From Asterochloris sp. CNOR1 (Eukaryota > Chlorophyta > Trebouxiophyceae > Trebouxiales > Trebouxiaceae): a DNA stretch of 64,000 bases. The translations under genes and the position numbers were made by a program. Positions 22,801-36,300 of the stretch are shown here, piece after piece. The stretch spans positions 558,001-622,000 of the forward strand of contig OZ017761.1 in the NCBI GenBank assembly GCA_963969365.1, read 5' to 3'. Under the pieces are notes generated by a model. That model was not told the DNA's origin, did not search any database, and was given only the letters and a program-made list of their open reading frames with translations. Every line of letters begins with the position of its first letter. Within the stretch, counting starts at the first letter, position 1.

Positions 22801-23173
22801 GGCCTCTGCATTTCTGCCTCTGGAGACGGTTGCAGAGGGTGACAGGCTGCCCTGCCACCCTGCTCGTGCACCATTTGTTTCACTGCTACCATGCCCCTTC
22901 TTGCACAGAAACCCTCCAGCCCCTCCCATTGCGCCCTGCAGGCAGTGGCACAGGAACCAGGACGGTGTGGCCATCGCTGCCGATGACGTGTTCATCATGC
23001 AGGACCCCACCGCCTGCAAGAACCGCCTGGGCCAGTGGCCGATTGTGGAGACCGGCCTGACTGGCCCCCGGGTGTCTGGGTCCCTGCGCCAGGGGGCAGC
23101 TGCCCCTGCGGCCGCCCCTGCCACGTCCCTGCAGCAAACCTCAGCGGCTGCTGGCCGCCGCAGCCTGCACTGA
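16869..23173 (+). CDS. Secreted purple acid phosphatase
   Basis: Twenty-three exons: 16869-16952, 17072-17185, 17358-17420, 17695-17802, 18081-18267, 18595-18744, 18865-18927, 19012-19043, 19168-19227, 19358-19417, 19698-19781, 20061-20114, 20318-20351, 20535-20581, 20763-20810, 20986-21020, 21168-21220, 21484-21555, 21827-21870, 22189-22278, 22492-22544, 22685-22774, 22942-23173; 618 residues, all phases close. The N-terminus (FWAAAALLLSA) is a signal peptide. The fibronectin-like domain is at about 65-185 (VHLSLAGPNAVFVMW). All seven metal-ligand positions are present: ADWG (about 194), DYCYAD (229), GNHE (284), VNIH (365) and GHVHSYERT (404). The C-terminal PAP domain follows. It should release phosphate from organic esters outside the cell or in the vacuole. 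Two motifs have Ala where Gly is usual. Several NxS/T sites fit a glycoprotein. Confidence 0.95.
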
Positions 23174-23338
23174 GTGCAGGCGGCCACACCACTACGCCCC
23201 CAGACACATCATGCCAACCATTGGCGGCAGGTCCACCAACTGCCTGCCACAGCCCACCAAACTCACACAGTCCACACATTCCAGTATTGCTTTGCCATGA
23301 CACAGAGATCTGTCCCTGCCAATGGCACAGCGCCCCCG

Positions 23339-23358
23339 CCCCCCCCCCCCCCCCCCCC
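23339..23358. repeat. Poly(C) run, 20 bp
   Basis: Twenty consecutive C in the phosphatase 3' flank, preceded by cgcccccg. The run length may be an assembly or sequencing approximation. Confidence 0.9.
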
Positions 23359-24293
23359 GCGCGGCTGCCTCCCTGCGGGCTGGCTCAGCAGCTGCCGCCG
23401 CTTTAGCCTGCACCAGGCGCATTTTGTCCCCACCACTGACCCTCAGACAACCACCTCTTTTATATGTCAGCTCACAAACTGACTGTCACAGCCAAGCAAA
23501 CTTGAATCCATACCAAGGCCTATATCTTACCAAGCCAGGGGCCTCTGTGGGCTCCCCTCCATTTTGAGAAGCATATTTATCCAGAAGCAATTACACATGT
23601 GAGTATGTGAACTTCCATTTCACACATCGATGGAGGATATCCTTCTAGTACACATCCTGAAGACGTGTTGGTTTAGAGTATCTGGCACAAATATGTGATG
23701 GTTTAGCAGTGTTTGGGACAAACAGAAGGCTGCATCTGGGCTTGGTGTTCACCAAGGTGGTTAGCTTCACAGCGACGCCAATGCATAGTGTGGCCACTTG
23801 CCTACAAACATGAAATGAAGTTCAAAGACCAATGCACAATTCTACTGGCTTTTTATTCTTTGAGGATACATTCAAGTATCCAGTAGGTCAGATAGGTGTT
23901 TAGAGGCCACAAATCATGCAGATTGCTCCCAGCATGGGGCTCTCTGGGATGCAGAGTGAGAAGATAGGAAAAGGTCTGTGCTGCAATCCAGGCCAGCCTT
24001 GAAGCCATGTCTATTGTTGTAAGTTAAAAACCCTGACATCATGGGCAAAACATGAGACTGCCTGAGTGGTGCTGTTTGCATTGACGTGACACAGACATGT
24101 GCAACCAGATAAAGCTATGAGGTCCCTTTCAATCGGGTCAGCTGGTGCCTCAGAGCAGCGACCTGCTGCTTGCCACTCTCCTCACTGCTGGCGAGCCTGC
24201 AGACGGCGAACTACTCAAGTTGTGCAGCGCTTGAGACACAAGGGCTGGTTTGCACTGTCTGTCCTGGGTGACAGATGGCATGCCTATTGGCCA

Positions 24294-24298
24294 TTACA
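24294..24298 (-). terminator. Candidate TGTAA poly(A) signal, coiled-coil gene A
   Basis: Minus-strand TGTAA 96-100 nt past the stop codon at 24394-24396. Confidence 0.45.
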
Positions 24299-24393
24299 GC
24301 ATGCCAAAACGCCCTGCAAGGCAGACGACACCCTGTAGACGCCAGGCTGCATGCTCCAGGCACAGCGGCGAAGCAGTCGTCAGCATGACAGGC

Positions 24394-27300
24394 TCACCGG
24401 GCAGACCCTCCCAGCTCGCACGCTGTGTGGGCGGACTGCTGCAGCGCAGCCAGCACATCGCTGACGGCAGCCAGGTGCAGGTCCACACCAGCAGCCAGCT
24501 GGCGTTGGGGCTGGGGGCTCTCCTGCAGGTGCTTGGACAGGTGCCGGGCCCCTGTCTGCACCGCCTGACATGCAGCGTCCAGAGCTCTGCTGAGTCGCTG
24601 CAGGGCTCCAGCCGCAGCTACACTGCTCCTCACCTCGCCCTCCAGCTGTATGCGAGGAAGGCGCGACGTGAGACCAGCAACATTTGACGGCGGCATCCAG
24701 TCAAAAGGCTTGCCAGATATACACTGTTCATCCATCGTGTTGAGGAGAAAGATGCGCACAAACAAGCTAGCCCAGGGTACACACAGCCTTTGAGTTGTCC
24801 ACAGGCAACCTGCCTGTGCTGATCTCACCTGCTGCAGGGCGGACTCCGCCAGCCTCATCAAGGCCTGCTGCTGCTCCGTGCTGCCAGCCAAGCCGGAGGC
24901 CGCTGTTTCGGCCCAAGCACTCAGGCTGCTGACCACTGGCAGCTGGCGCTGGTGCCTGTTGCTGTTTGTGATGCTGTCAGCTTGTGTGGCACCCCCCTGC
25001 CCTCCACTGAGACCGGGAGTTGCTTGAACAGCTGTCCTTGCAGGCCTCTGCTCTTGCTGCCTGACCTGAGCCTCCAGCTCGCGCAGCTCCCGCTGCACTC
25101 CTCGAAGCTGCTGCTGTGCCTGCTCAGCGTCCGCCAGCCTGGCCTTGGCCTGCAGTCAGGGCCAGGGACACTGTCCATGTCAGCAAGCTGGTCAACCCAG
25201 GTGGGTATGCATGCATCTGCTTTGGGTTGCTTCTCTCCGCAGTCATACTGCTTACAAAGCCAGCACTTTCCAAACTGGCATGTGAAGGTGTTCCCTGCTT
25301 TGTCAAGGTGTGTGTAAGCAGGCCTGATCAGGCCATGTGCCGTCTGACAGCGTGCTGTCAAGCTGTTTAAAGTATCCCTTCTACGGGTCATGCAGCCACT
25401 TTTCCAACACCCCTTGGCCAACCTTATGGATCTGCTTGGCCAGAGTGTGTAGGCAGGCCTTCTGAGAGGCTACCTCCCGCTTGAGGCTGGCCACCTCCGC
25501 CTTCAACAGCTTCTTCTTGGAGTCCAGGCGCAGCAGGTCCTTCTGGGAGTGCTGGCTGGCCCCCTGGTGCAAGACTGCAGCCAGGTGTGGAGACATGCCA
25601 TAGAGCAAAGACAGCAGCAATGCTGCCCTCAATCCCGCATGCAGATGGCCCCATTGCTGGCAACTATATTGATTGAAATGAGGGTACTCAAGCAACAGAC
25701 AGCTTGCAATATAAGGGCGGCAGGCAATGACATAGGATGAAGCAAGAGTGTGAATTGCACCCACCATCAGCAATCGAGCTGGCAGAGTCTGAGGTGGTGT
25801 CCAGCAGGCTGGCACCTGCAGCCATGGACAGTGTGATAATTTTAACTTCTGGCAGCTCGCCAACAGCAGCCGTCAAAAGCTGTCACCCTTTCTGCAATCA
25901 GCGTTCAGCTGGAGTGACCCAGCTGCAGATTGTGCCCTCTGCAGGTCTTTCTTCCATCCTGCCCCTTGATGCTCAACAACCTGTCTGGCAGCTTGCCTTC
26001 AGCTCCACCAGGTGTGTTGATGTGAGACACCTACTGCCTTGCTCCTCCCCAGTCTAACCTGGCCCAGCCTCATTGCAGCTGTCAGCCAGCGGCGGGCAAC
26101 TTACTTTGATAGCCTGGAGTGCTAGACAGAAATTTCATGCCCAACAAATTGGAGACATTGTGTTTTCCAGGCAACCCGCCTTGCTGACGCTTTGCGCCCT
26201 GCCATCCCTTTAGACCTTATCTATTAGTATTCAGCAATGCCAGCAATGCCAGCAATGCTCCAGCCGTCTGGCTGGCCTTGATGCTGGCCACCTCATCACT
26301 GCATAAGAACAGCAACTTACAGCGCCTATGCCATCATGCCAGTCCACCGGACCCATTGATCATTTCCACAGCCCTGTTGGTTATCAACTGCTCGCCAGCA
26401 CTTTGCAGCTCATTCTATGAGCGCATGCCGAAATGGCTCTGCAGCTCACCTTCAGCGCAACCAGCCTTGCTGGCATGATTTTGCTCGTCAAGCCTCTGCA
26501 GCTCCCCTTCCAGGTCCTTGCAGCGCCCGCGCAGCAGCAGTAGCTCCGCGTGCACAGCCTCCAGTTGCTTCTCTGCCGTCTGCCACCACAGCTGCAGGGC
26601 AGGGCAGGGCAGCACCCATGTAAGGCACAGCAGGTGTGTGCAGCGGGTAGCTTCACACAAGCATGAACAGCCTCCAGCTGCTTGCCTGCCAGCACAATGT
26701 CATGCAGTACAGCAAAGTCTTGCATATAGGTCAGGCTGCTGGGCTTGTGACACTCAACAAGCTCAGCGGCAGATGGCTTGTTACTCTTACTCAGAGCTGC
26801 AGCGAGCAGTTCATCTTCAGGGGTCTCACGGGCTGCACCCATGATTATCTGCTTGCCTGCTGCTTTGCCCCACAGCTGCAAGCAGTTTACACACATTCCA
26901 TGGGGCTGCAGCGCTGTAGCATCTGGGAATTGTCATGCTTTGGGACAGCAGAAGTTGGCATTGCTATCTGGTGAATGCCCCAGAATCTCAGGGATAAGAT
27001 AGACCTGGGATGGTTCCACTCCATCATCCTCATGCAGGCAGGTAGCACTGGGCAGCTCTTGGCACCTAATCTGGCCGTCAACCTCTCTGATGCATGCTGT
27101 AGATAAGCACCAGCCAGTGATATTGTTGATGCAAAGCTGGACTAAAACTCCAATGCCTAAGTCATAGCAGGATACATGAACTGCTCAGGACACTGCTGAC
27201 CTGCTCTGCAGCAGCTTCTCTCCCCCGAGCACTTGACATGACAGGCAGCCCACCTCAAACTGTTCTGCACGCTGCTGAGCTGCGTCCACCTTGCCTTGCT

Positions 27301-30300
27301 GCTGCCGCAGCGCTTGCCCATCCACAGCAGCCAGTTGCCTCTCGAGAGCATCCCTGCTCTGCTGCTGTGCCTGGGCCTCCTGCCGGGCAGCCGTGGCCTG
27401 CGCCTGGGCAGACTCCCTCTGGCTGACCAGTCCAGCTTCACTCTCCTCAAGCTGCTGCACCTGCACCATGCGTAACACGTTGCTGTCAAGTGTCTGCCAT
27501 GTGTACCACAGGAGCCTCCTTCTGGCTGGCCACCTCAGCTTCTATGTACTGCTGCAGCTATGAGGTGAGCACCAGCTTCAATCAAGCTCAAGTGCTGTGG
27601 CGGGTTCTTTCTGGCTGGCTGGGCCAGCTTCGCAAGCCCCCAGCTCTGGCACCTGCGCCATGCATCTCACATGCGCTTGCATGGCTGAGCCAAGCTCCGG
27701 AACTGCAACGCCCATGAGACAGCCCTGTCGTCTCAGAGCAGCTGCAAGGGGGTGGTCATTGCTGCCACATGACCCTGAATGCTCTGAAAGAGGCCCACTT
27801 CTCAGGGATGGAAGAAGAAGAAGGAGAAGAAGGACATTTCTCTAGCCAATGTATGAGGGTACTCAATGCAGAGCGCTGCTTTGGCAGTCAATGGACCCCG
27901 GACCCATGGGGCTAGAATGGGTACCCTTCAGGGAACAACCTGCATGTTGACATGCTAAATGGCCATCAGGCGCTCAGAGGAAAGGTCGCCGCCCCTTCAG
28001 ACTTACAGGGGTTTATACCTACAGGGGGAGGGGGAGGGGGATACACATATCGGGGGGGTTCTATACTTACAGGGGGGACTCAACAGGGGTTGATAGCCTC
28101 AGGCCCGACTTGTTTTGCACCCCCTCTGGCAGTGACACACCCTCTCTGGCAGCCCAATGTGTAGGCTTGCCTGCAGCTGGAGCCCTCGCTGGGCTGCCTC
28201 GGCCCGCTCTGCCCGCTTGATCTGGTCGGTTAGACGCCTGTTCAGCCCAGACACCTCTGCTTCACCCTGCACACAAAGCAGTGTGTTTCAGCACCTCCCT
28301 TGGTGAGTGAAGGCCTCAGGCGCAGCACAGGACAGGTTGCACATCAGTGGCAGCACATTCATGGGGCGGCTTCACATGACCACATCTTTGCCTCCTCCCA
28401 CCTGCAGCTGGCCATCCTGAAACAGCACGTCTGGCTGCTGCACCATTACCGTTTGTGCACCCCACAGTCTGCAGCACCTGCCCCCTCTGCAACAAATTGT
28501 ACCGGGTATGATCCACCTGCAGCTCCCTGCTCTAATTGACATGTTACAGATGAGGTTCCACGAATTTACAAGCGTGGCCCCTCCTCATCTTGCCCGGCAT
28601 GAAGCCATCAAAGCTGTTGCAGACGAGGCAAGTGCTGCAGACTGTGAGGTGCACAACCAGTAATCAGTTGCTGGAAACACCACCGGCATCTCTACAAGCC
28701 ACGGCATGAGCACTGGCACACTCTTTGCATCTTTTACGACCCTGTATGCAGCCGCCCCACATCATCGTGCAGCAGCTGCACCCCCTGCAGCGACTGAGTC
28801 AGCCAACTCAGCCAGCAAAGTGCCTCAGCGCAGCCTCCATCTCAGAGCTCTCGGTGCTGCATTCAGCTCAGGCTTGCCCCCCATTTCAAGCACCAGAGCT
28901 TCAGCCTCCTCAGCCCCGACCCGCCACGAACCGCACGAACCGCGCCCATGGGTGCTTCCATGACTGCATACATCCAAGCCAGCGCGAGTCACAGCGCACC
29001 TCCTCAGCACCAGCCTGCAGCTGGCCGACCTCCTCCTGTAGCAGCTGCACCTCTTGCCGCAGCTGGGCAAGAGTGCTCTCAGCTGTGTCAGCCCGTGTGT
29101 GCGCCTGCTGCAGGGAGGCCTCGATCTCTGAGCTCTCGCTGCCAGCTGCAGCCATTTCGGCTTGCAGGCGCCCATTGTGGGCCAGGGTGGCAGCGTGAGC
29201 TGACTCCACTGCCTGCAGCTCCAGCTGAGCCCGCTGCAGCTCGTGCTTGGCTGCCACAGCCTCACCGGCAGCCTGCGGCACATGCAGTGTCTCAGTGCAG
29301 TGCATGCAGCAGGCATAGACAAGCTTGGCCTGATCTGCTGCCAGCATGCAGGCATGAAGCACGATGCACTGTATTTGTATAGTCAGCACATGCAGCTCAC
29401 GCATGGCTGCCAAGCTTGGACTGGCAATCTGAAGGCTGGCATGATCTGTCAACGGGAAACCATAAGCAACCTAAGCTCAACAACCACAGCTTCAACCATT
29501 GTCCTGCAGAAAGGCCCACTGTAAAAGCTTGGCGGTACTGTCAGCACTGAGCCCTCTGCCAAGAGCTGGCCCCAAGAACATGAATGCAGCAGAGGTTGTT
29601 GCGAGTCACAGATACTCTGCCATTCTCATATATGGCTTTAGAAAGGGGGGTCGTCCCAGGAAAGTCGGTCCCTGACCCAAGCAATCTGCTGTCTCACCTC
29701 CCGTTGCGCAATCTGGGCAGCCACCACTGCAGCCCTGGTCTCACGCAGCTCATGCTGCAGCCTCTCCAAGGCCTGATCAGCACGCTGCTGCCGGCTGTTG
29801 GCATCTGCGGCCGCCTGCTGCAGCGCTGAGTGGCTGCCCGCCTGCCTCGCCTGTGCCTCAAGGTCAGCCTGCTGCTGCTCCAAGCGTGCCTGCATGACAA
29901 CCAGAACACAGCTCAGTATAATGTGTCCTTAGTGCTTTTGTTGGCAGGTCAGGACACGATGCAAGCAGCTATTAACCGACAGGTTGCTCACAGGTTGATG
30001 CAACCTGGTATGCATGACTCCCGCCCTCCCCCCCAGGGGCCGGGCTGCTGCTCCATTTGTGTCTGCGCACATCACCAGAGCCCAAGCGCGGCCAATCTGC
30101 CCTCACATCAGTCTGCCCTGCCGGCCTGAGGCACTCAACATGAACAGATCAGTGAGGCGCACATGGTGCCCACCGACAGTCCCAAAGGTGTGGCACGGGC
30201 GTTCCGCCGCCTCAGATCCCCCGACGCCTTCAGGTGCAACACACACAGCAGACCTGGCGAGGTGTGATCAGCGCATTGCAACCCTCAGGATTGCACAATG

Positions 30301-33300
30301 TCAGTGAGGCAGACACAGAGGCTCTGCAGAGGGTCTTTAGGGGTCTGCTGCACTGATTGGTACAAGCACTGCAGACCTGCAGCAGGTGCACATCCTCCTC
30401 TGCCTGCTGCAGCTGCGCCCTGCGCTCCTGGAGCTGCTGCCTCAGCAGGCCCCCCTCCTCGAGCAGCTGCAGGTTGGTGCGCTCCTGCTCGGCTGCCTAC
30501 AGGCAAGCAAACTCAGGTATTGAAGGTCAGCACAACATTGGCAGCATGCAGGCTGCTTGTTACTGTCTGAAGCTTTGCAGCTCTCATCTGTTCTCAGCTT
30601 GCGCCACGCTGTGGTAAGGGAAATATGCACGCTTGCGATCCAAACAACATAACAGGTGGCAACGGCCACATTCTGGTGACTCCGCACAACAAAAAATGGA
30701 AAGCATGGGAAGACAGGTGTTCGGTGATGCATTAAAGAAACGTGCCTGCTGCCTAAGTCCTGCCAGCCTTATTTGCAGACTGTGCTCCCAGCCAGCATCC
30801 CCTTGCTCGCTCCTGCTGTCTCTTGAGTGGCTGCTCAGCCCAGAGTGCTCACGCTGCGGCATCATGCCCTGCCGCTGCTGCGTCAGGTGCAGGACCTGTA
30901 CAGCACAGCACTTCTAGTCAGGGACGCCTTCTCTTTGTGAAGGAGAGTGCCTGAGCAGGCCAGGGCCATGAAGTTCATTACCTTTCCCTCTTGCTGGAAG
31001 CACTGAAAGCACAGCAGTGTCGTCACCTGCTGCTCCAGCATCAGGGTCTCAGCTCGCTGCTGCTCCAGCTGGACCCGCTCATGGGCGAGCAGCGCCTCTA
31101 GGTGGCTACGCTCATCTGCTAGGCGCTGGGCTCGCCGCTGAAGGCGCCGCTCTGCCTGCCTTAGCACATGCAGGTCAGCCTGCTGGTCCTGCACCTACAT
31201 GCAGTCACTGGAGCAGTCGACTGCAGCACACGCTGCCCTGTCTGCCAAGCAGGTTCAGCCTGCTGGTCCTGCACCAGCAGGCAGCAGTTGTGAGGAGCTG
31301 TCCAGTTTCTGGCAACAGTCAGTCACTGGGTTTTCCGGTAGCCCTGGCACCGCCTGCAGGTGCAGAGCCGCGTGCTGAACTGCGATGCAGGTGCAGGCGG
31401 AGCAGCGCTTACGGCAGACGGTGCAGCAGCTGCACCCCCCCTTTCAGCTTGTGGTAGCAGCCAGGTGCTGGTCGAGGCACAGCAGACATCATCCTGCCTG
31501 CTATACCATTTGCAGGTCAGCTTCCTGCTACTGCAACTGCAGGCAGCGGCAACATGCAGCCTGTGGTGGAACAGGGGTGTCTGGGCCCAAACTATGCTGT
31601 GCTGTGCGCTTCGGCACCCATCGCCTGGGCCCATGCTCCCCTTTTGTGGCAAACCTCATCCTCCCACCTGCTGCTCTAGAACTTGCATGCGTGGATCTGT
31701 CACCCTGGGTGACCGCGGCGAAATGTGACTGATGTCTGCCAGCTGCCGTTCCAAGGTGCGCCGCCTGCTCTGCTCCAGCTCCAGTGATTCCTGCAGACAA
31801 CTAGTCTTGCTGAGGTGGTGCTGATGGCTGCTGACAGCACCCGGGTGCTGCACCGGGTGTGTGCTGCCTACTGCAATGACTCCTGCAGGTAGTGCTGGTT
31901 ATAAGGCCGCTTGATTGAGGCTGTTTGCCATTGTGGATCGCGCACAAGCAGTTGGCAGAAACGACGAACCTCATCACCTCCTTGTGACATTCAAGATGAG
32001 TTGCAATGGTATGGGCAGTGCAGAGCAGCATGTATGTACGACTGCTTGCTGGTGAAGTGCAAGCCCTGCTTGCTGCCTTGCTGGTGAAGTACCAGCCCAG
32101 CTTGCCAGCTGCTCCAGCTCTTGGCTACAATAGGTGGGCAGACAGGCTGGGACAGGAAGCAGGCTGCCCGCACTACACCTCCAGCTCACAGAAAGCTCTT
32201 CAACTTCCTGCTGCAGCTGCTGCACCACCAGGCTGGTGGCATGCATCTGCATCCCCGGAGGGTCCTGCAAGCTGGCATGAATTGAGGTGCCGGGACTGGC
32301 CAGCAGGCGAGCAGGGGCCATCTGGAGCTTCTGAGAGCTGGACTCATCCAGGCCAGGAACAGACGGCGGTGAAGACTGGTTCATGCCCTTGTCCCCCTGC
32401 ATGCGGTAGGCATATGTAGATGTGAGCATGGTGAGGTGTCACTGCTGCCCTGTGGCATGTTTCATAGGCAGCCCTGGGCGATAGCAGGGCCAGACAGAGG
32501 GGCCTCAGGCAGGGCAAACGCTTGTGTATCAGCCAGAAAAGGCGCCTCATTATAACTTGTCAGAGGGAAGAGTGCCACATCAGGGGCCTAGTTCCAAAAT
32601 GCAAGAGGGAATGGCTTGCTCAGGGATCGGTCATCCCGCCTGAGCTGGCCGTGATGCCTGCTGCACCTTTGCTTGCTTCAATCGAGTCTCCAGCTCCTGC
32701 AGCAATGGGAATCAAGTGAGCATGCAATCATCATGCAGCTCTTGCCACACGCCAACATGAAGGTACCTGAACACTGCCGAAAGCTGGCGTTATGCGCATG
32801 CTGCATGTCAAGCCTACATTGACGTATCATTGACAGGTTGCCCCAGCTGTGGGCAACCATCTGCTATGTAGTTGCAGTGCGCGTAAAAACCGACCTCCAG
32901 CTCCTCCTGCCGCTCCTGCAAAGTGGTCTGCACCTCTGTCAGCTTGGACTCCCCTGCCCTCAAAGCCTCATCCAGCGCTGTCCCCCGGGCATGTGCCTGC
33001 TGCTGCTGAGCAGCAAGCGCGCCCTCAGCCTCCCTGAGCTCGTGCTGCGCCTGCAGAAGCAACGCAGGTAGTGCTTGTGCAGTGAGCCCTGTTCAGGCAG
33101 AGACACTCAGCTGCCAGCTGCAGGGCTTGTGGGCAGGCCATCAGCTTGCGCAGGATGTTGCAAAGCAGCCAGTGCATCTGCCAGAGAGGGTACCAGCATG
33201 GCGAACCTGCACCCAGCCTAGAGAAAAGCAGTAACTTCAGAGCTTGGGCATCAACACTGACGGGAGGGCAGAGCAGCAAACACACAAAGTCAGTTTGCAA

Positions 33301-36300
33301 CATGAGCAGCAGCGTCCCACACCTGCACAACCTGCTCCTGCACAAGCTGCTGGGCAGACTGTTGCTGCTTATGCTGCTCCCTACAGGCCTCCAGCTGCTC
33401 AGCTGTGCTGGCAATCTCTGCTCTGAGTGCTGCCAGCTCCTGCCCTGCTGCCTTGTGCTCCGGGCCTGCCTGCTCCGCTGCATGCTGCATCTCCAGAAGT
33501 GCAGCAGCCTGCAGCCACGTGGCACCATGGCGTGTGGCAAGCATTGTGTGCTGGCCCGTGAGAGCCATTGACTACCAGCAAACGCCCGTGATAACAGGTA
33601 AACAACACTGGAGCTTCCAGGTTGCCATGCAAACATGGAAGCGGCAAAGACATGTTCCTGCACACGTCATCAATGCCATGGCACAAGGAATGCAGCTCAG
33701 CTGGTGTCACCGCTGGTGCACACCTACCTGGTCAGCATGCTTGGCTTCATAGGTCGCCAATTCCTGCCGGCTCAGCTGCAGCGCCTGGTCTACCTCCTGC
33801 TTTGTGCGCTGCTGGCGCTCCAGTTCCTACAATCAGAGACAAGGACTTGGACGACAAGGCCAAACCAGGCAGAACTCATGGGCACTGCAGATAACAGCCT
33901 TGGCATGTGGGATGTTGAGACAGGATGACCAGCCCTCCCACAGGCTACTTCATAATGAATGGTAACCAGACTGTTTGCACATTGCAAAAGTGCACACAGA
34001 CATGCCACACACCTCCTCAAGCTGAGCCTGTAGCTGCCTGGCTGACGATGCAGCAAACTGCTGGCGGTGCATCTCGTGTTGCATGGCCCCAATCTGAGCT
34101 GTCAGCTCCTGCAGCCTCTGCTCTGCTGCAGCTGCACTCTCCTCCGCCTGCAGGGCAAGCACACACAGCTGTGCTTGACAGGAGGAATTGACAGCAAAGC
34201 TGCTATGCCTGATATGCATGCCTTGGTGGATGACCAACGAGTCGGCAGAGAAGGCTGTCCAGCTCAGATAGACCCCGTTCAAGAGAGGAGGGGCACTGTC
34301 AACAACCACACCTTGACCTTGGTACTGTTGCACTGACAGTGCAGGGGCATATCTCTAGCAAGCAGTATTGGATGGGCGATATTTTGGCTGCAGCAGCAGC
34401 AGCTTGACACCGCCATTGTGCCTATGTCCATCCAGACGACAACAGCCCGATTGTGACTTGCCTGCGTCTTCACAGCCGCGCTCTCCTGGGTCTGCGTCAT
34501 CAGCTGGGCATTTCCACTCTGCAGCACCACCTTCTCCTGGCTGGCAGTCTGCAGCTGCGCCTCCACACGGTCCAGCTCGGCAGATGCCTCCTCAATGAGG
34601 TCCTCAAACTTGGCCACCTGGCCGGCGCCTGCAGGCACAAAGGACCTTTGCATTGCGCCCCTGGGCGTTCTATCAAGGCTTGCAGTAGTGTTTCCTTCAT
34701 ACCCAAGCTTGGCCACAAGGGCCAGATCTGCTGGCTCAAGTCGCCTCATGATGAGTTCTGGACCTGTATGTTGAGGTCGTCATGGTGCAATGGCCTTGGC
34801 ATCAGGCCACCATGCATCTGGCCACCTGGCCGGCATACAGGGACTCCTGTGCATCACTTGCGGCTCTAGTACGCCTGCCATTGGCGCTTCACTCGTGCTC
34901 AGACTTCGCAAGCTTGGCAGCGTCTGCAGGCAGCCTGGGTGGATGAGTTGACAACACTGCTTGCTTCTGCAGATGGCCTTGCAAGTGAGATCTCTTGGGG
35001 CTTTGTCATCTGGCCTGCACCTGCAGGCAGCACTTGGCAGTGTACAGCTAAGCCTGTCTAGCCCTCCCAGAGTACAAAGACCTGTGTCAAGTGCAGGCAT
35101 AAACAGCATTGGGGTCAGTTAGCTTGCCTGACTGGCAGCATGCGACATAGCAGACCCTGGGGTGACATTTGAGAGGGTATTGCATCCCCGCACTGTGTAC
35201 GCAGAGACATGCACCCACTGCCGCTCAACAGCTTGCCTGAGAGGCGCTGTATCTGCCCAGCCTGGGCAGCCCTGACCCGTTGGCGCTCGGCCGTCATCTC
35301 AGCCTCCTGCTGTGCCAGCTGCACGCACTGGAGCTGGACTTGGTGCTGTGCAGCGGCCAGCTGCTGCTCCAGCTCCTGCGCGCGCCTGACCCCAGCATCA
35401 GCCAGCTGCTTGTGCCTGCAGCAGTTGATACATTGGTCCTCTGACAGTCAAATGCTGCTGAAGCTCCTGCATGCGCTTGATGCTGACATAGCCTGCGGCT
35501 TGTGCCTGCAGCCACACAGCTGCCGTAGCCAATGCTGTTGTGGGACGAGGCCAGCCAAAAGCTGCCCTGACTGCGGGTTGATGTCAGCATGTTTGGCCGC
35601 CCTGCCTGCAGCACCTCATATGTCACACTGATTCGCAGCTATGTCTCAACATTTGTCTGATGGGCGGCACATACTAGATCAGCCAGGAGCTTGGGCTCCC
35701 CTAAAAGCAGCACAACCATTCGCAGGGAGGCAATAGACTGTCAAGCCACGGGAGGGGGCTGAGTAAGGAGCAGTGTCCTGCAGAAGAATGACGCCACCAG
35801 GCAGCCACTCCGCCATGAGCAAACGCTACAAAACTCATGCGAACTGCAACACCATTGAGGGGGAGCTGCGTGATCAGGACGACAAAGATGCCAGAAAACC
35901 ACCTCTGACACAGCAGCTGCCAGTCAGGCTGGGGCATCCTGGAGCCAGGCCGTCTGGGGGTGGCAGGCTCGGAGTCATCCTCTGGCTGTACCACTGCCAG
36001 TTGCAGGTCTGCGGCTGCAGACCTAGGGCTGCCTGCCACCTGGCCACGCAGGTCTGAAGCATCAGGGCAGGCAAGCTGCCATGTCTCCTCCTGCAGCCTG
36101 CAGCAAACATGGACCAGTGAGTCACGCATCTGGAATTGTTTGATGCCAGGCCGTGGGCCTGTCTGCTGCATCATCCTGCATGACTGACGCATCCAGGCGG
36201 GCGAGCTGCTAATCTCTTACTGCGCCTGCAGCTTGCTGACAAGATCGGCGCTGAGGCCCTTCTGATGTGATCAGGAGTCAACAATTCACTCAAAGCTGTT

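Larger units (their letters stand above)
23174..24393. other. Convergent intergenic region
   Basis: This 1.2 kb lies between the stop codons of the phosphatase (plus) and the first giant coiled-coil gene (minus). The part from 23560 to 24090 is AT-richer than the surroundings, and I see no gene, RNA or transposon in it. It holds a C20 run at 23339-23358, a plus-strand TGTAA at 24018-24022 and a minus-strand TGTAA at 24294-24298. Confidence 0.6.

Noticed and set aside
23560-24090. AT-richer block that might be a transposon or organellar insert
   Set aside because: No coding similarity, terminal repeats or target-site duplication were seen. It is reported only as an intergenic spacer.
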